A stretch of 64,000 bases of DNA from Flavobacteriales bacterium (GTDB lineage: Bacteria; Bacteroidota; Bacteroidia; Flavobacteriales_F; PHOS-HE28), in assembly GCA_016705545.1 (NCBI GenBank), contig JADIYA010000010.1, forward strand, positions 111,636 through 175,635. Direction: 5' to 3'. Positions 54,112 through 64,000 of this stretch are shown here, in pieces. Under the pieces are notes generated by a model. That model did not search any database. It saw nothing but the letters and a program-made list of their open reading frames with translations, and was not told the origin of the DNA. A program made the position numbers and the translations under genes. Position 1 is the stretch's first letter. Every line of letters starts with the position of its first letter.

Positions 54112-54558
54112 ATGGCCATGGAACCGCATCGCCGTACGTTCGACCCCGTGACCCCCCAAGCCCCCCGCCTGTTCACGCTGCTCTGCGTGCTCACCATCGT
54201 GGGCAACATCTTCCTCATCGTCATCAACCTGTTCAAGGCCGGCATGCTGTACACGGGCATCGAGAGCGGGGGCGTGGGCACCGGCGCCATTGGGCCCCTC
54301 CAGATCCTGATGCTGGTCGTGATCCTCTCCTGCGCAGGGGCCGCGATCGGCGCCGCCTTCATGCTGCTGGGCAGGCGGCTCGGCCTCCGCATCTACGCGG
54401 CATCGAACATCGTGCACCTCCTCGCCACGGTGTGCGTCATGCTGCTTTGGCTCATGACGGTCTACCTGTCCTTCATGGCGGTGCTGCTGTTCTTCTACTG
54501 CTTCATCCCGGTGGGCTTCCTCGTGTATTTCCGCAGGAACAGTGCGTGGCTGAACTGA
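54112..54558 (+). CDS. Small four-helix membrane protein
   Basis: 148 residues (ATG 54112; a second Met lies two codons later). Four hydrophobic helices at about 20-42, 60-85, 95-115 and 118-140 are joined by short polar loops, and the sequence ends in a basic tail (YFRRNSAWLN). Family is not recognised. It starts 32 bp after the right end of the IS110 element, so its native promoter may have been displaced. Confidence 0.62.
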   Translation: MAMEPHRRTFDPVTPQAPRLFTLLCVLTIVGNIFLIVINLFKAGMLYTGIESGGVGTGAIGPLQILMLVVILSCAGAAIGAAFMLLGRRLGLRIYAASNIVHLLATVCVMLLWLMTVYLSFMAVLLFFYCFIPVGFLVYFRRNSAWLN

Positions 54559-54828
54559 TGCCTGATTAGGGCTCCCGCAACGCGCTCGCTGAGCGTGGTC
54601 ACCGGTGCGGACTGTCCCTACGGCATCGCCTTCTTCGCAGGCGCACAGCCCATCCTTGAGCCGGATGGCTCGTGTGCGTTTGCACCTGCGCGCAGCGCCC
54701 CCTGTTCAAAACTCGTCGCTGCACAGCCGCTCCCGTGTTGTTCTTTCTGGGCCTCGACTTTGACGCGAATGCCGTCGCTGCCCAGCACCCCCTGCCCGGT
54801 GAATGGCCTGGTGCCCTGGTGACAGGGC
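54559..54828. other. Intergenic stretch, no recognisable gene
   Basis: Open frames here are short and give no family signature. One plus-strand frame runs into the following ORF through an in-frame TGA at 54820, so part of it may be a degraded 5' end of that gene. Confidence 0.3.
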
Positions 54829-55140
54829 GTGTGGCCCATCGTATGGCGCGCACCGCACCCGGTGCTGCATTGGGTGTACACCATACACGCCAAGCCGCCC
54901 AACGAGCCGCTGCAGATCCACTGGAATGTGAGCCAGGCCGATATCGTGCAGGCCATGCTGGCCCATGCCGCCTTCCGCACCGGCGCTTATGTGCAGCTCG
55001 GCCCCATGGTGCGCCGCCGCATCGTGCAGCGCAAGTGGAGCTTCGAGCGCGGCTGCTTCTTCTACCGCATCGAGGGCAGCAGGCCCGGCAGGGAATGGAG
55101 CGTGAGCGAGGAGGAGCTGAAGGAAAGGATGAAGGAGTGA
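54829..55140 (+). CDS. Conserved-looking hypothetical protein, probably 5'-incomplete
   Basis: 103 codons from a GTG. The segment HWVYTIHAKPPNEPLQIHWNVSQADIVQAMLAHAAFRTGAYVQLGPMVRRRIVQRKWSFERGCFFYRIEGSRPGREWSVSEEELKERMKE has normal codon use and a globular composition. The first 15 codons are doubtful and an in-frame TGA lies just upstream. I do not recognise the family. It may be the surviving 3' part of a longer gene in the decayed region. Confidence 0.4.
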   Translation: MWPIVWRAPHPVLHWVYTIHAKPPNEPLQIHWNVSQADIVQAMLAHAAFRTGAYVQLGPMVRRRIVQRKWSFERGCFFYRIEGSRPGREWSVSEEELKERMKE

Positions 55141-55362
55141 GGGCCGCTGCAAAGGCGCACCGCGCAACGGGCCACCGCCTCCCCGCTCCTGCGGAATTGC
55201 AATCCGTGGTCTCTTCTTTCGTGCATCCGTCTCCGGTTATTCCGGAGGAGGCATAGGGGCCAAAAGACGGAGGGCCTGCACCGGGCTTAAGGCGCACATG
55301 CGCGGTGAGGCGGGTCCTCCACGATGGCGTCACGTGGTGGGCGCAGTAGCGCTCACGGTCGA

Positions 55363-55673
55363 TCACTTCACCAACATGAACTTCATATCGCTCACCGCTT
55401 TGATGTGGTGATCGATGGCCATGGGCAGCACGATGTACTCACCGGCGGCCGCTGGTGCACCACATCCTTGATGCTTCACGGTGGCCTCCTTCCAGCACCG
55501 TGAGGCGCATCCGCAGGTGAGGAATGCGGGCGGAACATCCTGACCTGCTTTCAGCGCGAACACCATCGCCTTGGCGTTCCGTTGTTCAGCACCAAGGTGT
55601 TCTGGAACTTAGCCGCATCAGTAGGCGGCGGCGTCGCAAGGCGCGCGGCAGGGTCTTGGGCGTTGGTGTGCAT
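55363..55673 (-). pseudogene. Cupin-fold protein remnant, multiple frameshifts
   Basis: Reading across three frames gives a small cupin: AAKFQNTLVLNNGTP, then KAMVFALKAGQDVPP, HSSPADA, LTVLEG, ATVKHQG and finally AAGEYIVLPMAIDHHIKAVSDMKFMLVK. The order matches single-domain RmlC-like cupins of about 100 residues (metal-site His in HSSPADA and in the IDHHIKAV strand). At least three indels lie within about 310 bp, so the gene is either decayed or badly sequenced. Confidence 0.6.
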
Positions 55674-55707
55674 GGCGGCGGTGATGGCAATGCAATGAGG
55701 ACAGTTC

Positions 55708-56119
55708 TCATGAAAGGGGTCTCTTCTGGTACACAGGAAGTAAAGGCCCAGGAGCACCACGGCGAGCACGATGAGCACGGCGCCGGGGAGCACGGGAAGA
55801 TGGGCGAGGGCATGCGGGTAGATCTCCAGCAGGATGCCCACCGGCATCAACATGCCCAGGAGCGCCAGCCATGCGATGGTGCGGTGCTGCCTGGCGGGCA
55901 TGGCGCTGCAGGAGCAGGAAAACCGATCACGATGTTGAGGAAGGCGAACAGTGCGCACATGGGCCAGGCGTGCTGCGAAGTGCGGGCCGTTCCCATCGCT
56001 CGCGATCCACGCTTCCTTGTCCGGCGAAAAGTCGCGTGCAAGGTAAATGAGCAGGAAGCCACAGACCATGAAGAGGCCCATGAAGAGGAAACCAACGCGA
56101 TGTTGTGCCTGCCGCTCAT
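55708..56119 (-). pseudogene. Four-helix membrane protein remnant, multiple frameshifts
   Basis: Pieces in successive frames join into one membrane protein: MSGRHNIALV, then GFLFMGLFMVCGFLLIYLARDFSPDKEAWIASDGNGPHFAARLAHV, ALFAFLNIVIGF, and RQHRTIAWLALLGMLMPVGILLEIYPHALAHLPVLPGAVLIVLAVVLLGLYFL. Intact length would be about 130 residues with four helices. The family is not recognised. It lies just upstream of the cupin remnant on the same strand, so the two probably formed an operon. Confidence 0.6.
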
Positions 56120-56188
56120 GGTGAAGAGGTATCGGACACGAATGTCCGCGTAATGGCCTGGGCATTGCGTGAGGATCGTCACCTCCAC

Positions 56189-56260
56189 TCAACGATCACC
56201 TTCTCCTATCCGCGAAGCAATCTGCCCTTAGCAGGCGGTAGGTGTTGAACTTCCGGGCCG
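56189..56260. repeat. Three-copy palindromic repeat, copy A
   Basis: Shares CTTCTCCTATCCGCGAAGC and GCAGGCGGTAGGTGTTGAACTTC with copy B at 56.7 kb. The ends ACTCAAC and GTTGAAC fit the RYYYAAC/GTTRRRY boxes of integron attC sites. Confidence 0.5.
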
Positions 56261-56332
56261 AGACGAACGCAGGGTCCCGTCCTCACTGAGGCCTCGGGAT
56301 GCGGGAACCCAGCGGGCCTGAACAGCCCCGGC

Positions 56333-56517
56333 TCACGCGCCCAATGCACGCAAGGCCTCGTACACCAGGAATGAAAAGGCCACCCCAAGGCCTTGAAGCG
56401 AAGCCCAAGGCTCCCATCCAGAAATCCGTGGCGTGCGCGATGGGACAGATGGCCGCGCCGATGAGACCCAGCCGTACACCGCGCCACTGGGCCTTGATTC
56501 TGGATGCGCTCTTTCAT
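56333..56517 (-). pseudogene. Possible small membrane protein remnant
   Basis: From ATG 56517 (MKERIQNQ) the frame must shift to read VRLGLIGAAICPIAHATDFWMGALG and again to read GVAFSFLVYEALRALGA before a TGA at 56333. Together these would make a two-helix membrane protein of about 60 residues. The evidence is weak. Confidence 0.28.
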
Positions 56518-56687
56518 GGCATTGGTTTGCTGGGGTGAACTTCGGCGAGCCGCGCCGCGCGACTGACGCAAGTCAGTAGGGAGGGACGATGCGAATGCGA
56601 AGGGTCAGCGCGGACAGGAGAGTTTGCTGCGGTGAAGGAGCTTGTTAGCGTGCCGCCTTCTCCATCCCCTCACCACCTCCATCCCGG

Positions 56688-56795
56688 CCCCCACGCTCAC
56701 CAGTCGTCACCCGCTAGCAAGTCCATCCTTCTCCTATCCGCGAAGCTGCCTGCATTGGCAGGCGGCGAGGTGTTGAACTTCTCGACGATCATAAA
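56688..56795. repeat. Three-copy palindromic repeat, copy B
   Basis: The best-preserved copy. It contains CACGCTC, GTCACCCGCTA, AAGTCCAT, CTTCTCCTATCCGCGAAGC, a small hairpin GCCTGC-ATTG-GCAGGC and GTGTTGAACTTCTCG. AAGTCCA and TGAACTT form the outer arms of an imperfect palindrome. Confidence 0.55.
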
Positions 56796-57434
56796 TGCAG
56801 TTTGCTTGCAACCTACCGCACATACCAAAGGAGTGGACGTTGAAAGCGGGCATCCTGAACTTTGCCAGCAAAGAGCAACAACACATGGGTTCACGAGCAA
56901 ACAGCGCCCATCCGGTACAGTTGGGCTTCCCGACAAACGCTAGGCCACCCTGCTGAAGGATGGTAAGGAGCACTTGGTCCTAGAAGAAGAGAAGCGGGCC
57001 GAAGCACCTTCACTTACCGCAACGCCGCGATACACTCTTCAGAATGAAGGATCCTGGAATCCCAGAACCATCATCGAACAACGGTGAACAGGTCCTCAAA
57101 TTGAAGCGCGCATTTCCTGGAAGCAAAGCCACCATTGAATTCGCGGACGCGACCAAGTATCATGCAAGGTGCAACGCGCCGATGGTGAAGTTGATCTTCC
57201 GAGAACGCCCAAAGTGAACCCATCCTCGCCACCGCTTGGACGCCGCACTTCGGCCGCGAACCGTGCTGGAATGAACAATGGCAAACTACCGGGCGACCAA
57301 ATGGTGCCGTCCTGGTGCTGGGCTTCCCATGCATTCAAAGGCGTGGTAAGGAGAACGATGATTCCGACCTGATCGTCATGGTGGCGTAGCCCTTAACGAA
57401 GGGCGGTCGTCATCACTATCACTATCGTTTGCGC
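56796..57434. other. Stretch between repeat copies with no recognised gene except a 57-residue ORF
   Basis: Apart from the small ORF at 57044 no frame gives a recognisable product. Base composition is visibly less GC-rich than the flanking core genes, for example around 56.80-57.05 kb. Confidence 0.4.
57044..57217 (+). CDS. Possible small basic protein
   Basis: A 57-residue frame beginning MKDPGIPEPSSNNGEQVLKLKR and ending VKLIFRERPK. It is rich in Lys/Arg and Pro and has no signal or membrane segment. It lies between copies B and C of a palindromic repeat, in the position a cassette gene would occupy. No family recognised; it may be chance. Confidence 0.3.
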   Translation: MKDPGIPEPSSNNGEQVLKLKRAFPGSKATIEFADATKYHARCNAPMVKLIFRERPK

Positions 57435-57520
57435 CCCACGCTCGGCGTCACCCGCTAAGTCCATGCCTTCTCCTGGTAGTCGCGAAGCAGCAGAGTGTTG
57501 GACTTCTCGGCGGTTACTTT
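57435..57520. repeat. Three-copy palindromic repeat, copy C
   Basis: Shares CACGCTC, CGTCACCCGCTAAGTCCAT, CCTTCTCC, CGCGAAGC and GTTGGACTTCTCGGC with copy B but lacks the central hairpin. AAGTCCA and TGGACTT are perfect outer inverted arms. Confidence 0.5.
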
Positions 57521-57676
57521 CCGGTGAGTGGTAATTGCTTCTCGAATCTACAAATGTCATGGCACGCACGCGTCCCCACATCCCTCCGCAGGGCCTCGGG
57601 ATGCACGGGGAAACCCATTTCAGGACGAGGTCAATCAGTATTTGGAAACCGAACGCTCTCAGGGGCTTCACCAGCT

Positions 57677-59061
57677 TCAGCACAAGGGATTACTTCCTTC
57701 GCTGCGCAGCAACAGGTAGCTTCCTTCGGACGGGTCGCCAGTCAGAAGGACGGGCGATCGGCTCGACCAACGCTCGCTGCGCCAACCGGCCCTGGGCATC
57801 CAGCTTCTGCGTCCACGGCGATGGGGCTCGCTGGAGCTGCGCCCGAAGCACCAGTTGCATCCGCCATCGGGTTCAGCCCAGCCGAGATGCCCAGCCGCTC
57901 CAGCTCATCGGTACCATAGATACATCGAAGGTGATGGAATTCGTGAGCGACCACGCGCCAGTGGAGGACAGCGAACGCACCGAGGAAACGTATGCGGACC
58001 CGGCCGCGAGCGCGTCGGTGAGCACGTTCAGCAACAGGCCATTGATGCCGTTCGGGCTGTGGCATCACGCGATGGCATCGCCGAAGCGGATGCATCGATT
58101 ACTCCACGCGCACTATGTCGCCACCAGGAGCCATGCTCCGCACCATGAAGAACCTGCGGTTGGTGAGGCCCCAGTTGCCGGCATCATCCTTCATGCGCAC
58201 CCCGAGCACATGCCCGCCCGGAGCCAGTGCGCTCACATCAGACCGACAAGGGCAGCGACACTTCCGCGGCCTGGGTGAAGTTGATGGCCGTGCCGTTGCC
58301 GAAGCCGGGATGCATCGAAGTAATGCTCGCCGCGTTGGAGCTCTTGCGCTGACGCAGCCGTGACGGCGTGCCGCAGCCACCAAAGGGAAGGATAGCAGGC
58401 GGCGGGCCTCAGTCGTTGGCGCGTGAACTGGGGAAGTGACCTGCAGCGGTGTTCCCTGGTCCGTGCTGGTGGGCGCGCTCAGCGTGAAGATGCTGGGCAC
58501 CGGCGGAATGCCCGCTGAGCCGGCCGGGCTCAGGCCACCGGTGCTGCCGCAATCCGCTCCACCTGCTCCGGTACCGAGGGCTGGCGATCCGCAGCGAGCT
58601 GGTATTGCGCATCACTTCCATGCCGCCCACGAACACGGTGAGTCCACGTTGATGCGGTTGCCGTTCGTAACAGGACCAGGAGCGCCTGCAGAATGTTTAT
58701 TCGCATAGGCCGGGTGGTGTGACGAAATTTTGAATACCGGTTGCTGATGGACATGCCGCTGCCGCCGAAGAGCGCGGTGGTGCCGCTGCCCAGCCGGTGG
58801 TTGACTCGCCGGAAGTGCTGCCCGTTGCGAAATTGAACGTTGCGCGCGGTCGTGTGCTGATGGTGAAGGATCGTTGGGGGCGCTTCCGCTGCAACCGACC
58901 GTGAAGCCATTCGCCACGTGGCGGCCATTCACCACGATGCCGGTGAGGTCAGTGACGCCCACCGGTTAGGGCACCGCGATGCCCGTGTTGTTCACACGGT
59001 GGATGGTGGCCTGCGCGCTGAGCGCAGCGGCAGTGGCGAACAGGATGAGCAGGGTGCGCAT
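57677..59061 (-). pseudogene. Secreted T9SS protein remnant, many frameshifts
   Basis: It starts with an intact signal peptide and first strand (MRTLLILFATAAALSAQ, then ATIHRVNNTGIAVP) and reaches an in-frame TAA. It can then be followed through changing frames: DLTGIVVNGRHVANGFTVGC, NGNRINVDS, VFVGGMEVMRNTSSLRIASP, VSALAPGGHVLGVRMKDDAGNWGLTNRRFFMVR, and a C-terminal KLDAQGRLAQRALVEP...EGSYLLLRSEG typical of T9SS sorting domains. The SALAPGGHVL/RMKDDAGNWG module is a recurrent Flavobacteriales surface-protein repeat. It is non-functional as it stands. Confidence 0.6.
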
Positions 59062-59140
59062 GGTGGTCCGGGCTGTGATGACCGAAGGTGCGGAAAAATT
59101 GCGAAAAGCGAGATAGACCGGGCGGGCGGTCCAGCTTCAT

Positions 59141-59299
59141 GGATCAGGTCCGTCGACGCGCGTGCTTGCACCTTCGGCCGCATGCAGTTGCGGCTGGCAC
59201 ACAGCGCGGCATAGGATTCCGTGGACGGGAGGCGCTGCTGCGGTTCAGAATATTCCAATTGCGTGTAGCCACGAGTTGCAAACTCCCGGCAGCAGGGGC
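59141..59299. repeat. 159-bp direct repeat, copy 1
   Basis: About 90% identical to 60270-60428, running from GGATCAGGTCCGTCGA to the AGCAGGGG at its end. It includes a palindromic GAGTTTGCAAACTC core that is intact only in copy 2. No product recognised. Confidence 0.65.
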
Positions 59300-59392
59300 T
59301 GGTGCTCGATGCGTTGGGCGGCAGTTGGCCTGGGACCGCAGGGTCCACATCGTGAGGGCCTGCGGAGGCATTAACGCACAAAAGCCGATCTT

Positions 59393-59954
59393 GTGGCATG
59401 TGGCAGCGTCGCCTTGGCCGTCACCATGGGCCTTGGGCTCGGCGTTCTATTCATCGGGGGCGGCATGAGCAAAGTGTTCGCGCAGCGCCTTTCCGGGCGT
59501 GATGGGTCCGGTATAGCTGGAGGAGAACTGGCCGAGTACGGCCTCGGGACCTATGCGGTGTTCATTGCGTACAGCGAGTCGGTGATGGGTTTCCTGCTCT
59601 TCACGCTCCTGCTGCGCACCCTCGGCGCCGTGATGCTGGTGCCCATGCTCGTGAACATGATCGCCGTCACATCAGCCTTCACTGGCGCGGTACACCCCTA
59701 TGTCCTGGGCTTCTTCTTCCTGATGAACCTCGCCCTGCTGTACCTGGACCGCGCGCTTCGCACCGCTTCTGGGCAGGCCCTTCCCGGCCGCGCATCCGAT
59801 CCGCACGCCGCACCTGCAGCTCTGGTGCGGCGGCCTGGTGCTGTTCTGCATCAGCGCCCGAGCCTCCTTCGTTTCGGTCGCCTTGGGCTATGCACTCGCC
59901 ATGGCTGGTATCGGACTGGGCTTCCTGGCGTATTACCGGCATCAACGTTCGTAG
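59393..59954 (+). pseudogene. DoxX-like membrane protein, frameshifted
   Basis: The first about 130 codons read VTMGLGLGVLFIGGGMSKVFAQRL...YAVFIAYSESVMGFLLFTLLLRTLGAVMLVPMLVNMIAVTSAFTGAVHPYVLGFFFLMNLALLYLDRALRT, the four-helix DoxX/SURF4-like pattern. After about 59.80 kb the sequence continues in another frame as LQLWCGGLVLFCISARASFVSVALGYALAMAGIGLGFLAYYRHQRS and stops at 59954. The in-frame start is uncertain (GTG 59393 or ATG 59426). DoxX-type proteins act in quinone-linked redox or membrane processes. Confidence 0.6.
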
Positions 59955-59981
59955 CCGAAGGCGCAGGGTAGCTTCGTGGCA

Positions 59982-60147
59982 CTAGAGAGCATCTCAAAAT
60001 TACCCTTCGGGCTACGCGAGGATCTTTCGCTGCCATACTTCGTTGCTCAACCCTCACGTAGCTCCGGCTATGCTCGGGTTTCGCGCCTACTTTGGCTGCG
60101 AAATCCCGCTCGCTCGCTACCAAAAGCGATCTTGAGAAGCCCTCTAG
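59982..60147. mobile_element. 166-bp MITE-like element with CTAG ends
   Basis: Terminal inverted repeats at 59982-60001 (CTAGAGAGCATCTCAAAATT) and 60128-60147 match at 16 of 20 positions. CTAG stands at each outer end, as a short target duplication would. The interior contains a further imperfect hairpin (AACCC...GGGTT around 60.05-60.08 kb). There is no coding capacity. Ends and CTAG target resemble IS5-group derivatives; this link is a guess. Confidence 0.6.
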
Positions 60148-60269
60148 GGGACTTGCAGGTTCGAAAGCGCCGATCGACGTCGGCAGATCGAGCACCTCAT
60201 TCGCAGCTGCTGTTGGTCGCCCACGAAAGGGCGTCTTACAATAATCCTGGTGGGCCTTCTTCCTCCTCA
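60148..60269. other. Short non-coding stretch between MITE and direct repeat
   Basis: No gene recognised. Confidence 0.3.
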
Positions 60270-60428
60270 GGATCGGGTCCGTCGAGGCGCGTGCTTGCAC
60301 CTTCGCCGTATGCAGTTCCGGTTGGCGCACAGCGCGGCATAGGATTCCGTGGACGGAGGGCGCTGCTGCGGTTCAGATATTCCAATTGCGTGTTGCCACG
60401 AGTTTGCAAACTCGCGGCAGCAAGGGGT
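60270..60428. repeat. 159-bp direct repeat, copy 2
   Basis: Second copy of the repeat at 59141-59299, same orientation, 1.13 kb downstream. It contains the perfect palindrome GAGTTTGCAAACTC. The following 60429-60586 shows nothing I can name. Confidence 0.65.
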
Positions 60429-60586
60429 GACAGGCAAGGCAGGAGATAAGTGCAGCACGTGTAAAATGGCGCTTACACCGGTAAAGACCAAGTAAGGGTT
60501 AAGCTCAACAGACCCCCAGGCTCGGGCGCCACAAGCAACCACATCGGTGGGCGCCTGTGGCGTTCCCACTAGCCACAAGCAAGCTT

Positions 60587-60899
60587 CTATAAGTCCGCGG
60601 CCATCTCCTTGGCTCTGGAAACGTGCGTGGGCTGGGCGCGGTGCAGACCGGCGATCGAATACCGCGCCACCCGTCCTTCGTTCCGTTCGCCCTCCCCAAG
60701 GCCTCGAAGGTCTCCAGCAAGCGCGTTACTTCATCCAACCGCTTCTTCGTACTCTTCCCTTCGAAGTGCCCGGCGATGGTGTGGGCACTGGGATCACTGC
60801 CGACATAAACGCAAGATGCGCAAAGCGCCCCGGACAACCAGCGCGAACACCACAAGCCCAATGGCCCGATCAGGCCAGCGTGTGCCGGTGGTGGTGCAT
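60587..60899 (-). pseudogene. Possible membrane-anchored hypothetical protein, frameshifted
   Basis: From ATG 60899 (MHHHRHTLA then stop) the sequence is readable only by changing frame: AIGLVVFALVVRGALRILRL (membrane helix), SAHTIAGHFEGKSTKKRLDEVTRLLETFEALGRANGTKDGW (charged helix), RYSIAGLHRAQPTHVSRAKEMAADL. It could be a degraded gene of about 100 residues. Family unknown and evidence modest. Confidence 0.3.
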
Positions 60900-60926
60900 T
60901 GAACCACCCTGACCTCTTTCCAACAG

Positions 60927-60950
60927 AAAGCCCCGCGATAGCGGGGCTTT
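60927..60950. terminator. Rho-independent terminator hairpin
   Basis: A perfect 10-bp stem AAAGCCCCGC / GCGGGGCTTT with loop GATA. It has a pyrimidine-rich run on the plus side (CACTTTCTC) and a U-rich arm on the minus strand just after the Cys/His-rich gene stop at 60971. It probably ends the metal-resistance operon on the minus strand. Confidence 0.8.
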
Positions 60951-60970
60951 CACTTTCTCAACGGTCTGGA

Positions 60971-61391
60971 TCAATGGGCATGCGCGCAGGCCGTGCCGCA
61001 GGCATGGCCCTTCTCGCCGCAGGCGTAAACGTGCTTGCCCTCACCGCAGGCCGTGGTGCATGCATGCTCCTTATCCGCAGTAGCATCGGCATGGGCCTCC
61101 GTCTTGGCGCCATTGGCGCAAGCGGAACCCGACTTCTTGCCAGCGCAGCAACCACCGGCCTTCACCTCCGTGGCGCCCATGGCAGCGCAGGCATCGGTGC
61201 AGGCATGACCCTTCTCACCGTGCGGGTACGTGGGCCTCCTTGTTACAGGTGGCGGAGCACATGCTCTCCTTCAGTTCGGTGGTGCCCGTGGCCGTGGTGG
61301 CTTCTGTCTACAAGGCGGCACAGAGGCAACTGGTCTGGGCGGGCCGCGCCAACAAAGCCGGCACGGGGAAGAGGAGGAGGAACTTCTTCAT
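60971..61391 (-). pseudogene. Cys/His-rich putative metal-binding protein, frameshifted 5' half
   Basis: The C-terminal 69 residues are intact (from MGATEVKAGGCCAGKKSGSACANGAK to HVYACGEKGHACGTACAHAH), with many CxxxC and His. The 5' part has a signal peptide (MKKFLLLFPVPALLA) and, in other frames, TTELKESMCSATCNKEAH and HGEKGHACTDACAAMGAT, so the same EKGHACxxAC unit recurs. It sits directly downstream of a Zn/Cd-type P1B ATPase on the same strand. This supports a role as periplasmic metal sponge or chaperone. At least two indels disrupt it. Confidence 0.62.
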
Positions 61392-61516
61392 GTCATATCG
61401 TGGGAGGTGTGGGTTGTTCGTGTAGGGGTAGAATTTACCAAGAACGGGGAAGCGTAGCCGTACGACATAGACAAAGGAGGTTCAAGTTGTCTTCCTGAAG
61501 TTCAACCCTTGTCACA

Positions 61517-63416
<1,900 letters not shown>

Positions 63417-63467
63417 GGTTGTTGTTCTGTTCGCGCCAAAAGGCACTGGAAGATTCGATGATCACCT

Positions 63468-63925
63468 TTACGACTGGTTCAGTGCTGATGCCCATCTGAT
63501 GCGTTGTGCTGCTCCACCGGCTGCGGTCCGTTCAATGGGCCGGAAGGAGAGCTGTACTGTCACGAAGCCGCTGAGCAGCTTCACACTTGCAACAACGGTA
63601 AAGTCATTCGGCTTGTTGAGCGCGGCACGCAAATAGCCCTTCTTGTCCGGCGTCAACTCGGGGTTGCCAAAGGACATGTCGTTGAACTGGATGTAGGCCG
63701 TGCCGGTCAAGCCGTCCACTGGTAGCGTGTTGCCCAGTGTATCCAGCAGGTAGAAGCGTGCTTCTTTCCAAGCCACGACCATTTCTATGTAGTGCGTACC
63801 TGCATCACCAAGGATACCTCTGTGAGGAGCTTTAGGCATTTGGTCCTGGGCGGAAACCAGAGCGCTGAATGCAAGTGCGGTGCCCGCCAAAGCGATCGGA
63901 GCTTGGTATGTATGTGCATGTTCAT
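63468..63925 (-). pseudogene. Small secreted protein upstream of the metal ATPase, frameshift in signal peptide
   Basis: About 150 residues if repaired: MNMHIHTKL, then a frame change near 63895, IALAGTALAFSALVSAQ (signal peptide), followed by MPKAPHRGILGDAGTHYIEMVVAWKEARFYLLDTLGNTLPVDGLTGTAYIQFND. The PHxGxxxxAGxxYIEMV...YLLD pattern resembles the metal-sensing/adaptor domains found beside RND and P-type metal exporters in Bacteroidota. The gene lies 51 bp upstream of the ATPase start and is probably co-transcribed. Confidence 0.58.
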
Positions 63926-63941
63926 CGGGAGTTTCGCACTA

Positions 63942-63971
63942 CCGCCCAGCAGGACAAGTCCCGCCGGGCGG
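63942..63971. terminator. Imperfect hairpin upstream of the metal cluster
   Basis: A 14-bp stem with two mismatches (63942-63955 / 63958-63971, CCGCCC...GGGCGG). It may be a terminator for a gene beyond the window or a regulatory hairpin in the leader of the cluster. The last 29 bases of the window show nothing else. Confidence 0.4.
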
Positions 63972-64000
63972 TGTGCGCGTTCATCAATGCGTATGTCCGT

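Noticed and set aside
56190..57520. CRISPR array
   Set aside because: Only three long, unequally spaced, imperfect repeats (about 520 and 735 bp apart) and no cas genes.
59980..60330. Minus-strand frame reading as a 159-residue basic protein
   Set aside because: It spans the MITE and part of the direct repeat, so the open frame is most likely an accident of those repeats.

Overview
The window is a GC-rich chromosome segment from a member of the Bacteroidota, most likely a Flavobacteriales-type lineage. The grounds are: at least eight secreted proteins with a signal peptide and a C-terminal type IX secretion (T9SS) sorting domain; Bacteroidota-typical families (DUF3667, DUF4173, DUF6056, DUF1987/SiaC, Pycsar-effector-like DUF5706); and promoters of the TAnnTTTG class in place of Shine-Dalgarno leaders. 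No rRNA, tRNA or CRISPR array was recognised.

Layout. 1-11.6 kb: 3' end of panB, an RluA-type pseudouridine synthase, a secreted alpha/beta hydrolase, priA (minus), a small basic ORF, a FucP-like sugar transporter, a lipoprotein and a secreted protein closed by a clear terminator, then a 1021-residue ABC transporter with extra N-terminal domains. 11.5-12.9 kb: a siaC/siaB pair (minus) followed by a 269-bp miniature element. 12.9-20.2 kb: tightly packed plus-strand genes (methyltransferase/ZIP; membrane protein/winged-helix regulator behind a palindromic operator; DUF4173; EEP-family nuclease or phosphatase; membrane proteins; NRDE protein). 20.4-25 kb: minus-strand T9SS proteins, DUF3667 and yajQ. 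25-40 kb: acetyltransferase-like protein, glycosyltransferases, DUF6056, ThuA-like protein, MBL hydrolase, cupredoxin, orphan Pycsar-effector-like protein, epimerase, GT4 glycosyltransferase, dihaem cytochrome c. 40-52.5 kb: PQQ-propeller protein, J-KTSC fusion, a giant alpha-2-macroglobulin, a 655-residue propeller-like protein and a T9SS adhesin.

52.6-61.4 kb is an accessory, decayed region. It holds an IS110-family (IS1111-like) element with a frameshifted recombinase and a structured non-coding right end, multiply frameshifted remnants (membrane protein, cupin, T9SS protein, DoxX-like protein), a second small CTAG-flanked MITE-like element, a 159-bp direct repeat and a three-copy palindromic repeat. 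61.5-63.9 kb is a minus-strand metal-resistance cluster (putative metal-associated secreted protein, Zn/Cd-type P1B ATPase, Cys/His-rich protein).

The most interesting system is the IS110 pair. The 269-bp element at 12.6 kb keeps both ends of the 1.47-kb IS110 element at 52.6 kb, including the right-end segment with the same RNA-like fold (stem, about 10-nt internal loop, stem, then a 6-nt spacer and a small hairpin) despite sequence change in the helices, but it has no recombinase. It looks like a non-autonomous element carrying only its bridge RNA.

Several otherwise intact genes (yajQ, a GT2 glycosyltransferase, alpha-2-macroglobulin, the P-type ATPase, the IS110 recombinase, a T9SS adhesin) carry a single indel. 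At least part of this may be residual sequencing error.
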